Assembly (NCBI GenBank): GCA_030015575.1
Contig: JASDDO010000006.1
Span: 320,216,361 to 320,280,360 of the forward strand
Reading direction: 5' to 3'
Length of the DNA stretch: 64,000 bases
Source of the DNA: Agapanthus africanus
Lineage: Eukaryota > Streptophyta > Magnoliopsida > Asparagales > Amaryllidaceae
The notes beneath the pieces were generated by a model that saw only the letters and a list, made by a program, of their open reading frames with translations, had not been told where the DNA came from and searched no databases. A program made the translations under genes and the position numbers. Positions within the stretch are counted from its first letter, which is position 1. Each line of letters starts with the position of its first letter. Below, piece after piece: positions 32,701 to 44,545 of this stretch.

Positions 32701-34160
32701 CCAGTGAAGGTAAACTCGGGATGTCCGGGAATCTGGAAAATTACTTCCTTTGCCCTACAATCAATGTGAGCGTGGAAAGTGCCAAGAAAATCCATTCCCA
32801 AGATGACTTCATAGCTGCCCGTATCAATCACCAAGAAATCTGCAAAAAGCTCCCGTCCGCAAACAACAACTGTACAATCTTTACACTCCCTACTAGATAT
32901 GATTTTCCCATTCCCAGTGTGTATGTCTCAGAAACTAGACAGGGTCGTGCAGGCAATCGAGTGTGTAGTTATAAATTTGGATGACATAAAACAATGGGAT
33001 GCACCATAATCAAATAATGCCAATGCGGGAAAACCATGAACAAGTAGAATACCTGAAACGACTTCTCCTGACGCCTTATCTTCCTCAGCTGTCAAGGTAA
33101 AAGCTCGAGCCTGATTAGGTCCTTGAGTCAGCTGCTTCTGCCCTTGGAACGGTTTCTACGGAGGCTTCTGAATATCATCCCTTGTACGAAGCTTCGACGA
33201 ACAAGCACCAACGGCGTGATCAGCCGCTCCACAAACCAAATAAAGTCCCAGCCTCCTTCGACACTCCTTCTGCACGTGCCCAGGTAAACGGCAGTAGTCA
33301 CAAATCACGCTCCTTCTTCAATCAACGATCACAGGCTTCTTCATGGGTGCTACACCTCGACGGTCCACTGGAATACCCTTGCGACCATGAGCTCGGTTTG
33401 GTACAAATGCTGGCTTCCTTACCGCAACTGATGTCTGCTGCAAGCTCCCTTTCATCCCAGATAAACTCTGCTGTTCCCGAGCTGCCGTAAGAACCTGTGA
33501 GAAAGTGGTCAAACCCAGGGAGACAATCTGCCTCTGGATGTCCACATCCAAGCTGCGCATGAACCTCCGTGCCCTGTCTGCATCGTTGGCAACTAAAGGT
33601 CCAGCGAATCTGCTGAGTCTCGTCCATTCTGCTGCATGCACATCCACGGGTGCTCCATTCTGCCTTAGCCCAATAAACTTCTCTTCCATTTCCTCCCGTG
33701 CAGTCCGCGGGAAGAACTTCTCCAGGAAACTCTTAGAAAAATCCGCCCACTTGATCGGCTTGGAAAAGCGGGTCTCCTCCACAAGCCACCATTCTCAGGC
33801 GTAGTCCACTAACTGAATGCGTACCACATCAACTCTTTTGTCATCTGGAATCTGTGCCGCAATAAGCAAATTCTCCGTGTCAACTAGCCACTGCTCTGCT
33901 GGCAACGGCTCCTCCAAACCAGTAAATGTAGACGGACCCAGACGCCTGAAATCTGCCACGGTCCCTACTCGGTCGACTGGTTTAGCTTCAACCTTGTCTA
34001 CGGACTGCTGAATGGTCCGCAAACCTTCCTGGAATGATTCTGCTTGCTGCTGGATCAGCTCGGTCTGTCTCTTTTGATTCTCCAGCATTCCCCTTATCAC
34101 TCCAAGCATGGCGGCTTCGTCCACATGCCTCTGGTACGTCTTCAAATTCTTATCTGCCAT
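29730..34160 (-). pseudogene. E3 polyprotein (gag-pro-RT-RNase H-integrase-chromodomain) with six nonsense codons
   Basis: One reading frame of 1,477 codons from ATG 34160 to the stop at 29730, no frameshift. Order: gag (34160 to ~33320), zinc knuckle CX2CX4HX4C near 33255-33295, protease near 33005 to 32700, RT with [10 protein letters not shown] (near 32040), RNase H with HSDA, ELAA and TDHKSLKY, integrase HHCC zinc motif (near 30870-30980) and the DDE core (MDF, SDRD, GQSER), then a C-terminal chromodomain-type segment ending WEREDEIRQKFPHLF. In-frame stops: 33795-33797, 33318-33320, 33156-33158, 32928-32930, 32424-32426, 30411-30413. The protease active site reads DYGAS, where Ser or Thr is normal in place of Tyr. 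It cannot make a working polyprotein. Confidence 0.92.
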
Positions 34161-34510
34161 ATTCCTGAAATCAAAACACCCAACATTAGCATGATGATAG
34201 ATTCAATATATAGATCAAGGCTAGAACTCTAAGATACTTAAATAGAGTACCGCATTGTAACATGCCGCGGTATCATAGCCATAATTATTTAACTCCACCC
34301 AAGTCGCCTAAGCCCTAGAGATAACAAGGAATCAGGTTTCCGAGTCGATATGCAAAGGAAGTTTGCACATCGTAAAAGATATAATCAGGAAGAATGTGAT
34401 TCAAGAATGGTAAACGGTAAAGTGGCGGGACATGTTTCTTAAACACGGGTATTCTGATTCGTGTATTGGGTACAATACCCAACTACAAAAGAATCAACCC
34501 AACTAACCTA

Positions 34511-34524
34511 TGGCTCTGATACCA
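34511..34524 (-). other. E3 primer binding site (initiator tRNA-Met)
   Basis: Plus strand TGGCTCTGATACCA, the 3' end of plant initiator tRNA-Met, nine bases from the 5' LTR. Confidence 0.9.
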
Positions 34525-34533
34525 AAAAAACCA

Positions 34534-37434
34534 TGTCATGCCCCGCTTCCCAGAGTATGCTAAAATGGGCACGTGACATAGCCAACCATGCTACCTGTGG
34601 GTAGGAAGTATCCATCCACAGTCACATTACGGCTGTAGAGATATCAAGAACAAAATAAAACTATCTAATCATGTCCATAAACCAAGATAAATCATGAGTC
34701 AAGAATAATAAAAATACGGAAGCAAATGATCCAATATAAATAACTGAAATGTATGTCCCATAATGCGGGCTCACATCAGGAATAAAATGCAGGAAAGAAG
34801 AAACTAACTAATACAGGACTCACAGCTCAGCCTGCTGGCTGAAGTACTCCTGCTCGGACTGCAACAGCGGTACAGAATCTGGGCCATGCAAAACCCAGAC
34901 GTCAGCGCGTCATGTCAACAAGTAATATAATATAAACAGGGTAACAGGCAATGCAATATAAACATGAATAAAACAAGGGTAACAATAACATGAATCAAAG
35001 CAGTGCAGGGTAGTGTGTAGTGGGTACACTAACTGTTCTATCAGGTTTTCTATCCTAAAGTCCATGAAACCAAATTGATGAATCGTCGATGTAACTCAAT
35101 AGTATCCCGTGCATTCCCGGGACCACGGTCTAAGACTCTCGGGCTGAAACCGAGACGTGCCGCTAGGCAGTAAAGGGTAGCAGGTATGGGCGAGTGATGT
35201 TAGCATCATCACTCCGGGGCTGGCCTAGCCCGTAAGACTGATCAGAACATGTATCGAACTGTTGAGTTACAAGTCAGGTTTCACCTTTGATTTCCCCATA
35301 CCCCCAAGTTATGTATGTCAAGTCAGGTATTCAGTAATCAAGAACTAATGCTAACACAGGATCAGGTAAAAGCAGGTTTGTCTGGATAGACAACAGGAAC
35401 GGTCCATGAGGACTACATGTCAGGTTTGTTGGCATTAGACACCAGATCAGGTAACGGGTCAGGTCATGGTACATCAGGTCAAGTCAACAGCATACGGTAC
35501 CATGTCGGGTCAAGCACTATGTATGTAGCAAGTCAGGTCAAGAGGTAGACAATATCATGGGTGTGCTCACAATCAGTTATATAATCAAGCATGGTCATCA
35601 ATAACATGATATAAGTAATGAATTAAGCAATAGGCAGATTCATTCGATTTGCAATACAGTTATCAAATTTGTCACAGAGATGATTACAAGAGTGCAGTAA
35701 GACAAATATAGCCGTTTAGTCATGTTAACAAGTTTAAGAACCCTTAGAGGTGCAATGATTTATATAACGGTTCAGTACAGCTATTTCAGGTTAAATGCAT
35801 ACGAGTGTCCGAATGGAACAGAACTACAGGAATAAATGCCATAAGCTATGTTAACATTAAAAATGTGATTAAACAGGTAAATATAGTTATTAGGTTCAAT
35901 TTGCAAACTGTAGGTTCCAAGTGTAGCGGTAAAATGATATAATGCAATATTATACATGAAAATGAGGAATAACTGTACCAAAGCTAAATTTACAGGTTTA
36001 AGGTGTCATAATGTATATGTAAATATTGTATAGCATGTAGCAAGGGGTACTTGCTTCGACGGGTCGCGAACCGGGAAAAACGAAACGATAAACGTCGGCG
36101 GGGAAACTCGCGACGGGCGCACGGTTCATGGAATGAACCCAAACAACGAACAATGGAACCACACAGGTCGGGGTACCTCGCTGGAATGTCGGGACACGTC
36201 GTCGGTAACACCGGATTCCGGCGAAGAAAGAACAGTGAATGTCAAGAAAACTTTGCAACAAGAAAGGAAGGGAAAATAAAGAAGAAGAAGAGGAGGCTTA
36301 CAAGGTTCTGCTCTGTGGTTACAGAGAGGAGACGTGAGAACGACGACGAGGTCGACGAGCTCCGGCGGTGGCCTACAGTGACCGCGGGGGAGATCTGCCG
36401 ATTCAAGAAATACATTAGCAGAGAAGGAGAGAAGAAAGGAAGAGAAGAGGGAAGTGATCTCACCGCGGGGTGCTTGCGAGGTCGGGGACAAGAGGACGGG
36501 GGTCACCGGCGGCGACTCACGGCGGTGCAACGCGTACAGGGGCATGTGCAGGTGGCCGCGGCTGGTGCAGGGTGCGCGAGGGTGGAAGAAAGAGGGTGTG
36601 GGCGAGGCGAGGCAGAGGAGGCGAGGGTGCTGGTGACGGCGTCGTCGGCGTTGGGGCTGCGGCGGCGAGGATGGAAGTGGCGGTGGCGGTGGCTAGGGCA
36701 GCGCGATGGTGGGTTCTCTGTATTCTCGTGAGAAAAATATGGAGGAGGGAAAAGAAGTTTAAAATATAGGAGAGAGAGAAAGAGATTTGAGGGAGAGAGA
36801 GAGAAAGATTTGAGGGAGAGAGAAAGAGAGAGAAAGAAGGGGATTGGAGAGAGAGAGGAGAGAGGGAGACGGGGCCCACGGAAACGGAGGAATTTGATTG
36901 GCTGAAGGGGAATCGTTAGTTAAGGAAAAAAATATTAATTAAAGATTCAAAAGATTTTAAAGAACAGTAGGATTTATAAGGTTAAATAATATACGTTGGT
37001 TATAAAATATTGGAATTTTGGGGTTTTGGCGCAAAATAAAACATTTCCAAATTGCGTCCGGGTCGGGTCCAAAAATTTGAAATTGAAATAATAGGATTTT
37101 AAGTGGGATCCAAATTTTAAAATGAAGTGTTTTACGATCTAAAAGCATACCCCCAAAACGGACACACGTACGTGCGCGTAGCCGTCCAAACTCGCCCGTT
37201 TACTGAACGGGACGAGAACACGATACACGGACGCTACCACGAGGTTAGGGGTGTCAAGTAGGCCAAGATGAATATTTTTAATTTTATTTTAGATGCCAAA
37301 AATTGTTATATGCAGAAATGAATTTGCCGGGTAAAAGTTCACAGTAAGTAACAAACAAGCAAGATAAATGAAATAAGGGTCACACTCCATTCATAAAGCA
37401 ACAGAAATTAGTAGCATTGGGCTCGGGTGTTACA
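34534..37434 (-). repeat. E3 5' LTR
   Basis: Begins TGTCATGCCCCGCTTCCC, ends GGGCTCGGGTGTTACA. Collinear with 26779-29668. The 226-codon plus-strand ORF at 36051-36731 lies wholly in the GC-rich zone and is broken in the partner LTR, so it is not a gene. Confidence 0.92.
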
Positions 37435-37439
37435 AAATA
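37435..37439. other. E3 target site duplication, right copy
   Basis: AAATA directly after the LTR end. Confidence 0.85.
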
Positions 37440-37891
37440 TACGCGACTTCCAAATTTCAAAATGAATGCTCAGTCAAGGAAAATGCATACCCCCAAGAAC
37501 TGATGCACGCACATGCGCGTAGCCATCCAAACACGTCCGTTTCACTGAACGGGACGAAAACCAAATGCACGGACGGTACCATAGGGTTAGGGGTATCATG
37601 CAGGCCATGCAACATATTTTTAAACTATTTTATGTGACTCAAAATGTTATATGATAAAAATGCAATACTAGATAAAATACCCGTATGTACTAAACATGAG
37701 ATGCACGTGTCCATGCAACAAGTCAAGGTAATTTATAAATAAGTGTTAAACAGGTTCAAGCAAGCGGGTCGGGTCGAATGCCCAGTAACATGTAAAATAC
37801 TATTCGCACCCAAACACACTAAATCAGGAATAGACCTTGGATAGGTAAAATACCGAAACTGGAATTGGTATAAATGAACTCGGGTGTTACA
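37440..37891 (-). mobile_element. E3b LTR fragment, right part
   Basis: Continues 26003-26778. The 'acgcacatgcgcgtagccatccaaac' zone near 37505-37530 corresponds to 29400-29425 of the E3 LTR, and the end CTCGGGTGTTACA at 37891 is the same as that of E3. Next come GGCGT and the LTR1 right piece; GGCGT is the likely right target duplication of E3b (the left one is deleted). Confidence 0.75.
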
Positions 37892-38856
37892 GGCGTTGCT
37901 TTCTAAAGGCTTGAAGGCTTCATGCTTTGATTGAACTCGGAGATGTTAAACTTTGGCTTTATGATTGGATTAGGGTTAGGGTTTTGAGGCACAAGTTGTG
38001 TCACTCAACTTGTGGGTGGAAGAGATGATGGACTAATGAACTCTCAACAACTTTTCAACAACCTTTTTAAGTGAAGCCTAGGGTACCTTTTATAGCCTTA
38101 AGAATGGTTAGCTTCCTTTGTAAGCTTGGTTTAGGTTAGCTTCCCTTGTAAACTTGGTAGTTAGGAGGAAGGTTCTCAAGTTAGTTAGTTAGGGTTAGCT
38201 TCCTTCATAAGCTTGGAGGTTAGGGAGAAGGTTCTAGGCTTTAAGGTAGTTACTTGGCTTGCTTTGGAAGCTTAGAAGTTTAGCTTGAATAAGGAGCTTG
38301 CTGATCTGGCAGAAGATTCTGGAGATTTCTGGAGTTTGGAGTATATTTAATGAATGTGGGCCCTGAAAGAAGCAGTCTGAAGCTAAGAAGTAGTGATGAC
38401 GTGGAAGTTCAACCGCGGATCTGCGGCACGTGCCTGCTCCGGCCGCGGATCCGCGGTCACGTGAGGGCTTCTCTGTGTGAAATTCTCTGTGTTGCTTTTT
38501 ACTGACTTTGGGTGTATTGTCTGATGTGCTGAATCTTGTAATTCCCTTTAGTTTATTGCCAGATCTCAAGTCTTGGAGTTGGCGTATTTTATCAGCATTA
38601 TTTTCACAGATTTGGCTTTTCTCCTGGAATTTACTGCACAGATTCTCGAAACAAGTGTTGCACTATACAAGGATGATGCGATGCCATGATAAACACTCAA
38701 TTTCCCTTAAAATGTCGGCTTTAAAGTATAACACAGGTTATTTGGTATTTTACGGGTGTTTTGCTAATATGTGCTATACTTAACATGAATACTTTTAGAT
38801 GAATGCAAATGATAGGGAAATTGACGTGTTAAAAATATATTATTTTCGACTGATCA
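37892..38856 (-). repeat. E1 5' LTR, right piece (U3 start)
   Basis: Matches 12273-13228 with a few percent differences and small indels; ends CGACTGATCA followed by GGATT. Carries the hairpin 38412-38457. Confidence 0.88.
38412..38457 (-). other. GC-rich hairpin in E1 5' LTR
   Basis: 16-base arms 38412-38427 and 38442-38457, 14-nt loop, one mismatch. Confidence 0.75.
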
Positions 38857-38861
38857 GGATT
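38857..38861. other. E1 target site duplication, right copy
   Basis: GGATT, matching 11344-11348. Confidence 0.88.
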
Positions 38862-39213
38862 CCTCGCTGGAGAAGAAGAAATGGGGTTCCTAGCCAGAGA
38901 AGAATGTATTTTTGACTTTGTTATTTCTCTTTTTTCTTCCTTTTTTCTCGTTATGGGAATGTTGGTCCAAGTATTTAATTTTTTCGATAGAAAGTTAACG
39001 GAAGTTATGTCCTAAGGAGAGTTTGCAGATTTTTTAAATGTGGGGGCTGTTACATGCAAATGGGCCATATGTCCTGTATTTTAGCCTTTGATTTGTTAAT
39101 AAAAGAATTGTTACATCGGGCACTCTCAAGGTCCATGATTATTGTTTTCACCGACACGTAAGCCTAACTCATGCACACAAAATAATATCCACTCACATAA
39201 CACACACAAGCAT
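38862..39213. other. Spacer between E1 and E4
   Basis: Continuation of the sequence E1 inserted into. AT- and CA-rich, no gene, RNA or repeat recognised. The last five bases AGCAT are the left target copy of E4. Confidence 0.5.
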
Positions 39214-42200
39214 TGTCACGTCCTGCTTCCCAAAATATGGAATACGAGGGGTGACTAGGCCAGCCATGCTCCAACGCTCAGGGAATAATCCCGCCGTACT
39301 CACACTTCGGCTTCTAGCATTATATGGTCGTCAGTAAACAGTACAAAAGTAAAGGAAATCACAGTTCACAATTTTATTACATCACAATAAAAGAGTTCGA
39401 GATACATTTATTTTGCAGAATAAAATAACTAACCAACGAAAAATAATGTGCTCAAGGCAAAAGAGAATGGCGCTGATGTTGCGGTCTAGACCTCCGCGAT
39501 CTCGAAGGACGAGTCCTGGTCCTTGACTGGGTCCACTTCGTCCTCTGAGCATGCACACTCAGGTCATCAGGACGACACATATAGCAATAAATATATATAA
39601 TGGGTACAATGCTATTAAATATGAAAGGTGCAACAGAATATAGAATATGAGAATAATGAATATCAAATGAATATGAACAGTGCGATATAAGTATCATGTC
39701 GGTAAACCAGGCAATACGTATGTCACTACTTATCAGTCACTAAGTCAATGAAATCAATTAGTGGAAAGGATACTTGTGTTTAATAAAGGTCTCGTGCATG
39801 CCCGAGACTACGGTCCAATGTTGCCTGAGACATAACCCTGCAGCCGTGCAGCTAGGCCCACGACCTAATGTGTGTGTGTGTGTATCACTAATATCGAATG
39901 ATCATCGTCTAAGTCACCATACCATGCTGAATATGCGTTCAAGTATTAGATAGGTTGTGAACAAATACATATCGCTTTCACTTTCAATCACATTTCCATT
40001 TATCAATATCACTTTCGTATTTGCCACAACCAAATCACTGACGCTTATATATCGATAATGCACAACAGTCGTTAGGTCTCAATATAAACAATCACTATGC
40101 AGAAGGTATAAAGCAAGCACAAAAATGGCAAAAATGTACTGAACGTATATTCACTAAATTATAGCACCCAAAGCCATATGACTTGCAAAATTCACTATAA
40201 ATCATACGTATAGAATCGAACAAAACAATATGAAAGGCGTACAATGTATACTTGATTATCTACGCGGTAAAATTAGTTTCATGTCAAACGGAATTCAGCT
40301 TAGAGACTTATCATCATTTCAAATCAGCGATCAGTTGCTGGAATTCCAGTTTCAGAACTGGAAGTCCAATTTCGCACGCAGTTTATTAGGGGTTGTTTCA
40401 GATTCAAGTGTTGGATTGGTTGAATAAAATCTAGTTCTATCTGTTAGATTTTCACTGTATAAAACGGATTAATAATAGCCTTTTATTACTAGGAGTTATG
40501 TCTTTTTTAATGTGAAGATGTAATAAATGTTACTGCAGAAACTGCAGAACACGTCGATACTCTAAAATACAAACTAAATATCAAACAACGATGAAACTAC
40601 ACGGGACTAGATTCATGTGTTACCTAACTAAATTGTCTACGTGACTATATGGGGATCCGTGCGTTTTCAGTTTTATACAGGTATGTACAGATGATTAAAT
40701 TCAGGTATCCCCGTGGAATGCTACCCCGAACTGCAGTCCAATTCCGCGTTCCCCGTCAATTATCGTTGCCGTAATCTATCAATATGGAAAAATAAACTAT
40801 ATATGGTTCTATATTATCAAGTCGGATTCGATATGAGCCATAGAAAATCACATTCCAATCTATATTCAATTTACGATGATTTTAATTGGGCAACATGTGC
40901 ACTAAAATTTTAGATTTGACGTAACTAGACGGAGATATCATTTCATAGTGATGAAGTCACTATTTTCATCTCAAATTCTTATAAGTTATTTATTATCATT
41001 AAAGAGATTTATGCGCCATAAATTCCACCATTGCAAAAGTTAGTTTTAGTTTAGGTTTTACATCGAGCGGTTAGCACAACAAAACAAGGATTTTCGGGAT
41101 CTTATTTAACCTAGCCGACTCGAATATGATATCGATCTCTATAGTCTCTATACCTTTTGCACTTGATTCTAAACTCAGTCCCAATCATTCACGCATAGAA
41201 ATCCAAGCACTACGGCGTCGTTGTAATACGAACGACCGTTTACTACAACTATATAAATATATATAAAGTTTAAATGAACACTTAGCACTAATTAGTATAA
41301 TATTAGCATGTATGAGCAAGTGAGGGGTTCACTTGCCTAGCGATAGACGATAACACGGAAGGCACAACACGGGCATAATCACGGCACGGAGGCATCACGG
41401 CACGATACACGCGCGACTCGCATGGGTCGGGTGAGGACTTGGGGCTCGACACGATGTAGTGGGGCTGCAGTGGTGGCGGCAACGGGGTAGTGGGTCGGCA
41501 GCGGGTTCGCGGTAGCTCGGGTAAGGAGTCATGGAGTCGCTGGAGGTGGCATCGGTGGTGTCGAGCTCCGGTGGCAGTTGCAGGGAGGTGGGAGCGCTCG
41601 GGTGAGGAGATGGAGTTGAGGAGGCGGGGAGGTCGGAGCTCGTCGGCGAGGTGGAGCTGGTGGTGGCTGCGGCGATGGATGCAGGGGCTTGGTGAGTCGA
41701 TGGAGGCGGTGAGGTGGCAGTGGATTCATGGCGTTGGTGGGATCGAGTTGAAGGAGGAGGAGCTCGTCGACGAGGTGGAGCTGGTGGTGGCTGCGGTTCG
41801 TGGAGTGAGAACGAGAGAGAGAGAGGGAACAAGAGAGGTTGGGAGAGAGAGTGTGAAGTAGAGAGAGACGAGGGAGAGAGAGTGAGAGAGAGCGGTGGAG
41901 GGTTTAGAGGAGTTAGGCGAGAGGATCATGGTGACTGTTGGCGAGGGGACGAGGTCGTCGTAGCCGTTGGGGAAACGAGTCTCGCGGAGGCGTCGGCGAA
42001 AGGGAGAGAGAGGGGAGCAGTGAGAATTTGGGGGAGGTGATCTCGGGGAGTTGGCGAGCGGGGCGCAGGGGAGTTGGCGAGTGGGACGCGGGTCTCGTGG
42101 AGGTGGCGCGGTCGTCGCAGCACGAGAAGAGGGGACGAGGGAAAAAAGGCAGGAAAAGAAAAGGGAGAAAGAAAAGAAGAAATGTGGGGAGTCGGGTCGT

Positions 42201-42367
42201 GTCTGCATGGGTCGGGTCGGGTAGGGTTAGGATTTTTATTTTGAGTTTAGATTAGGAAATAATTTAATTAATAAAATAATTTTAAAAAATCTTTTAAAAT
42301 GTGCAAAAATTCTAGGAAAAATCTGAAAAATACGGAAAAATATATATACGGAAGCTGTGGATTTACA
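39214..42367 (-). repeat. E4 3' LTR (3.15 kb)
   Basis: Begins TGTCACGTCCTGCTTCCC, ends GTGGATTTACA. Includes a (TG)n run near 39871-39884 and a GA-rich zone near 41808-41900. ORFs in the C/G-rich zone (41395-42255) are compositional. Confidence 0.88.
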
Positions 42368-42432
42368 TCTTACCCTTCTTACAAAAAATTTCGTACTCGA
42401 AATTAAAGAACGAAAACAACGGAAAAACAACA

Positions 42433-43725
42433 CTACTCAAATAGGTGCGGAAAACGTGAATGGATGTCCTCCTCGCGTTCCCAGATAGACTCTCTTGGTG
42501 AACGACCACCCCAAGAAACTCGAATCAAGAGAATGACTTTGTTCTTTAGCACTTTTTCCCGATGATTGAGAATAGTGGTAGGCTGCTCCTCGTAAAACAG
42601 ATCAGTACCCAACGTTAACTCTGAATAGTCCAAGATATGGCTGTCATCCCGAACGTAGCGCCTCAACTGAGATACATGGAAAGTATTGTGCATACCAGCT
42701 AGCGATGGAGGCAAGGCAAGTCGATAGGCCACCTCTCCTACTCGCTCTAGCACCTCAAAAGGTCCGATGAATCGTGGACTGAGTTTCCCGTGACTACCAA
42801 ACCTGATCACTCCCCAAGTGGGCGATATCTTCAGAAATACGTGGTCACCAATACCAAACTCCAACTTCCTTCTGCCGGCATCTGCCTAACTCTTCTGTCG
42901 GTCTTGAGCCGCCTCGATACGTTGCCTGATTGTCTGAACTTTGCTCACTGTATGTACTATAAGCTCAGGGCCCAACAACCTTTGTTCACCCACGTCATCC
43001 CAACAAAGAGGGGATCGACACTTCCGTCTATACAGAGCCACGAACGGTGCCATCTGTATGCTAGCTTGGTAGCTGTTGTTATACGAAAACTCTACCAGAT
43101 GGAGGCGATCCTCCCAAGAACCCTGAAAATCAAGCATGCATGCCCTCAGCATATCCTCGAGCGTCTGAATAGTACGCTCGGATTTCCCATCTGTCTGCGG
43201 ATGGTAGGCCGTGCTGAACTTGAGACGCGTGCCCAAACTCTCCTGCAGGCTCTTCCGGAAATGGGAAATGAACCTGGTGTCTCGATCAGACACGATGCTA
43301 ACGGGCACCCCGTGCAGTCTCACAATCTCCTGCATATACTTCTCCGCAAGCGACTCCGTCGATTGTCCGACTCGGAAAGGTATGAAATGCGCTGCCTTCG
43401 TGAGACGATCAACAATAACCCAGACAACATTGTTGCCCCTTGGACTTCGTGGTAGTGCCGTCACGAAATCCATGGTGATGTGCTCCTATTTCCACTCTGG
43501 CACTAGAAGCGGTTGTAACAACCCAGTGATTCTCTAATACTCGGGCTTCACCTGTTGGCATACCAGACAATTGGGGATAAAGTGAGCAATCTCCCTTTTC
43601 ATCCCGTTCCACCAGAAGTGCTGCCTCAGGTCTCTGTACATCTTGGTGTTACCTAGGTGCACCGAGTAAGAGGAACTATGTGCTTTAGCTATAACTTCAT
43701 CTCGAATACCCCATTTGGAACACAA
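42433..43725 (-). pseudogene. E4 integrase and chromodomain remnant
   Basis: One frame with stops at 43534 and 42886. 43725-43534 has the HHCC zinc motif (HSSSYSVHLGNTKMYRDL.. CLVCQQ). 43473-42886 holds the catalytic core with MDF, SDRDTRF and the Glu in GKSER (Gln-to-Lys beside it). 42864-42433 has the post-integrase region and a chromodomain-type end ([16 protein letters not shown]). Confidence 0.88.
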
Positions 43726-43868
43726 AACCGACTGCCAAATCTCAAAGAACCATCTTCATGAATCTGCAAATCCGTCCTCAAACCAGCCTTGACTAACCTG
43801 CTGAACTTCTGCAATTGAGATTTTCCAGCCTGCGTAGCTTTGATGTGATCTATAAGCGATGATTGAAC

Positions 43869-44414
43869 TTACAACTGCCAGAGCTGTCCGGGCACACCCG
43901 GTGTAACTACCTCCAACTCGAGTCTCCGAAGGTCATCGAGAATCCCTTTCTGACAAGTCAGCAATGCGACTGATGGCCTGCGACTGAGAGCGTCAGGAAC
44001 GACATTCACTTTCCCCGAATGATACTGTAGGTCGATATCGTAGTCTACCATCAACTCCAACCATCTGCGTTGTCTCATATTCAGCTCCTTCTGGATGAAC
44101 ACATATTTCAAACTTTTGTGATCCGTGTACACCTTCACTCTTTCGCCTAGCAAGTAATGCATCCAAATCTTTAAGGCGAACACAACGGCCTCTAACTCCA
44201 GGACATGCGTGGGGTAGTTCTTCACGCGAGTTTTCAGCTGACGAGAGGCGTAAGCCACCACTAGACCATGCTGCATTAAAACACAGCCCAAATCTTTTCT
44301 CGACGCATCACTATGAACAACCAAGCCACCCGAGCTGTCTGGCACAGTCAGGATTGGGGCCGTGGTCAACTTTAGTTTCAACAACTTGAACGCCTGGTGC
44401 ATTCCTCTGACCAA
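43869..44414 (-). pseudogene. E4 RNase H remnant
   Basis: 181 codons with [29 protein letters not shown] and [11 protein letters not shown], then the linker to integrase. It lies in a different frame from both neighbours, so frameshifts lie in 44414-44546 and 43725-43869. Confidence 0.85.
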
Positions 44415-44545
44415 ACATACGGCACCTCCTTCCGTGTGAGATTCGTCAAGGGTTCCTCTACTCTGGCAAAATCATGGATGAACTACCGATAATACCTAGC
44501 CAATCCCAAGAAGCTTCTTATCTCAGCAACTGATTTCGGTGTCGG

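Larger units (their letters stand above)
26779..37434 (-). mobile_element. E3: full-length Tekay-type (chromodomain) Ty3 retrotransposon, coding region broken
   Basis: 10.66 kb, minus strand. LTRs 26779-29668 and 34534-37434 (TG..CA, roughly 2.9 kb each, a few percent different by eye), PBS for initiator tRNA-Met at 34511-34524, single-frame gag-pro-RT-RH-INT-chromodomain polyprotein 34160-29730, TSD AAATA. It sits inside the LTR of its own relative E3b. Confidence 0.93.
11349..38856 (-). mobile_element. E1: Athila/Tat-like Ty3 retrotransposon, gag-protease only, split by nested insertions
   Basis: Minus strand. Order from its 5' end: right LTR piece 37892-38856, nested insertions 19142-37891, left piece of the same LTR 18668-19141, PBS 18648-18665, leader, gag-pro 17561-14659, 3' UTR, PPT 13233-13243, 3' LTR 11349-13228. 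TSD GGATT on both outer sides proves the two far ends belong to one insertion. There is no RT, RNase H or integrase and no gap in which they could lie, so it is non-autonomous (TR-GAG type). About 450 bases of the 5' LTR, matching 11823-12272 of the 3' LTR, are missing. Confidence 0.88.

Noticed and set aside
36051-36731. 226-codon plus-strand ORF
   Set aside because: Lies in the GC-rich zone of the E3 5' LTR, antisense to the element; the partner LTR breaks the frame and the composition is low-complexity Arg/Gly.
41726-42208. 160-codon ORF and several others in the E4 LTR C-rich zone
   Set aside because: Overlapping ORFs on both strands, Ser/Pro/Thr or Arg/Gly only, not kept in the other LTR.
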